A stretch of 15,609 nucleotides of DNA from an uncultured Prevotella sp. GTDB taxonomy: Bacteria; Bacteroidota; Bacteroidia; Bacteroidales; Bacteroidaceae. The stretch's first letter is position 1, and each line of letters begins with the position of its first letter. Below, piece after piece: positions 15,232 to 15,609 of the stretch. The DNA lies in NCBI GenBank assembly GCA_900318855.1, contig ONMG01000012.1, positions 1 to 15,609 on the forward strand. Reading direction: 5' to 3'. Both the position numbers and the translations under genes were made by a program. The notes under the pieces are model-generated. The model was given only the letters and a program-made list of their open reading frames with translations. It searched no databases and was not told the origin of the DNA.

Positions 15232-15609
15232 TGAAAGGCTAAGAAATATGAAATAATCTGTTCGACGCTTAGGGTTGGACCGTGCACTTTTTAGAGGGTC
15301 ACGCGCCCACCCTCGCATTGGCTGACGGTAAGTTGACCATCTGATGGGCCGTGCATCAGCCGTTGGAACCAGCGGGGCACACGAGCATTCTAAGCGTTCA
15401 CGAGTTTGGAAGAAATGTTGGTAGTAAACGATTTATTCGCATAGAATGCCCGTGCGATTCCATGGGGCACATCGGTAACAGATGGGACTATCATTTCCCG
15501 GTCTGCTCACCTGTCGTCGCTGAACCGTGATGCCATGGACGACAACACTGTCTTCGGACGACCATGGGGGCTATCCCATGCGGTGGACATTGAGGGTGGC
15601 ATTCGGGGG
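15232..15609. other. Gene-free region at the right edge
   Basis: No convincing coding region is seen on either strand. The longest minus-strand frames entering from the right edge stop within about 35-45 codons and give Cys/His/Pro-rich nonsense. The stretch holds an imperfect 17-base inverted repeat (15380-15396 and 15438-15454), a small hairpin (CTGATG at 15341 and CATCAG at 15354) and another short inverted repeat (CATGGG/CCCATG near 15562-15581). It could carry a noncoding RNA, a mobile-element remnant or simple intergenic DNA. Confidence 0.5.
15380..15454. repeat. Imperfect 17-base inverted repeat upstream of the unknown gene
   Basis: CACGAGCATTCTAAGCG (15380-15396) and the reverse complement of 15438-15454 (CACGGGCATTCTATGCG) agree at 15 of 17 positions. 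They are separated by 41 bases that contain no gene. The arms could be recombinase or transcription-factor sites, or the stem of a structured RNA. No adjacent transposase or integrase is visible. Confidence 0.5.

Noticed and set aside
15480..15609. A gene entering from the right edge
   Set aside because: Minus-strand frames stop within about 45 codons with implausible composition, and plus-strand ATG codons lack a ribosome-binding site and a recognisable product.

Overview
The window reads as a Bacteroidota (Bacteroidales, plausibly Prevotellaceae or a relative) polysaccharide utilization locus (PUL). The evidence is a SusC/SusD pair with an ECF sigma/FecR anti-sigma pair, lipoproteins with Bacteroidetes-style signal peptides, and two promoter-like sites of the Bacteroidetes TAnnTTTG type. 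All supported genes lie on the minus strand, so transcription runs from high to low coordinates.

Layout in transcription order: 15232-15609 is gene-free upstream DNA with an imperfect inverted repeat. A cytosolic protein of unknown function (15182-13698) has its own promoter and is followed by a GC-rich hairpin. Then come the ECF sigma factor (13630-13076), the FecR-type anti-sigma factor (13022-12021), a SusC-family transporter with an N-terminal STN signalling domain (11921-8538), a SusD-family lipoprotein (8524-6911), a SusE-like surface glycan-binding lipoprotein (6873-5713), a GH76 endo-alpha-1,6-mannanase lipoprotein (5639-4476) and a GH92 alpha-mannosidase-family enzyme (4479-2302). 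The last two overlap by ATGA. A strong hairpin (2183-2215) ends this unit. A secreted M6-family metallopeptidase (from 1938, running off the left edge) follows with its own promoter.

Together the genes suggest a compact system for an alpha-mannan, such as yeast-type mannan or mannoprotein. SusD, the SusE-like protein and GH76 would bind and cut the alpha-1,6 backbone at the cell surface. SusC would import fragments and, through its STN domain, signal to FecR and the sigma factor. GH92 would act in the periplasm. The secreted peptidase could attack the protein part of mannoproteins, though it is transcribed separately.

The most notable observation is that the GH92 protein has Gln (Q581) where the family's catalytic acid Glu is expected in the HGNEP motif, together with an unusual N-terminal motif. 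From memory, a Glu-to-Gln change at this site was described for a GH92 enzyme that removes mannose from mannose-1-phospho-6-mannose caps. A phosphomannan-directed PUL is therefore a testable idea, not a conclusion.
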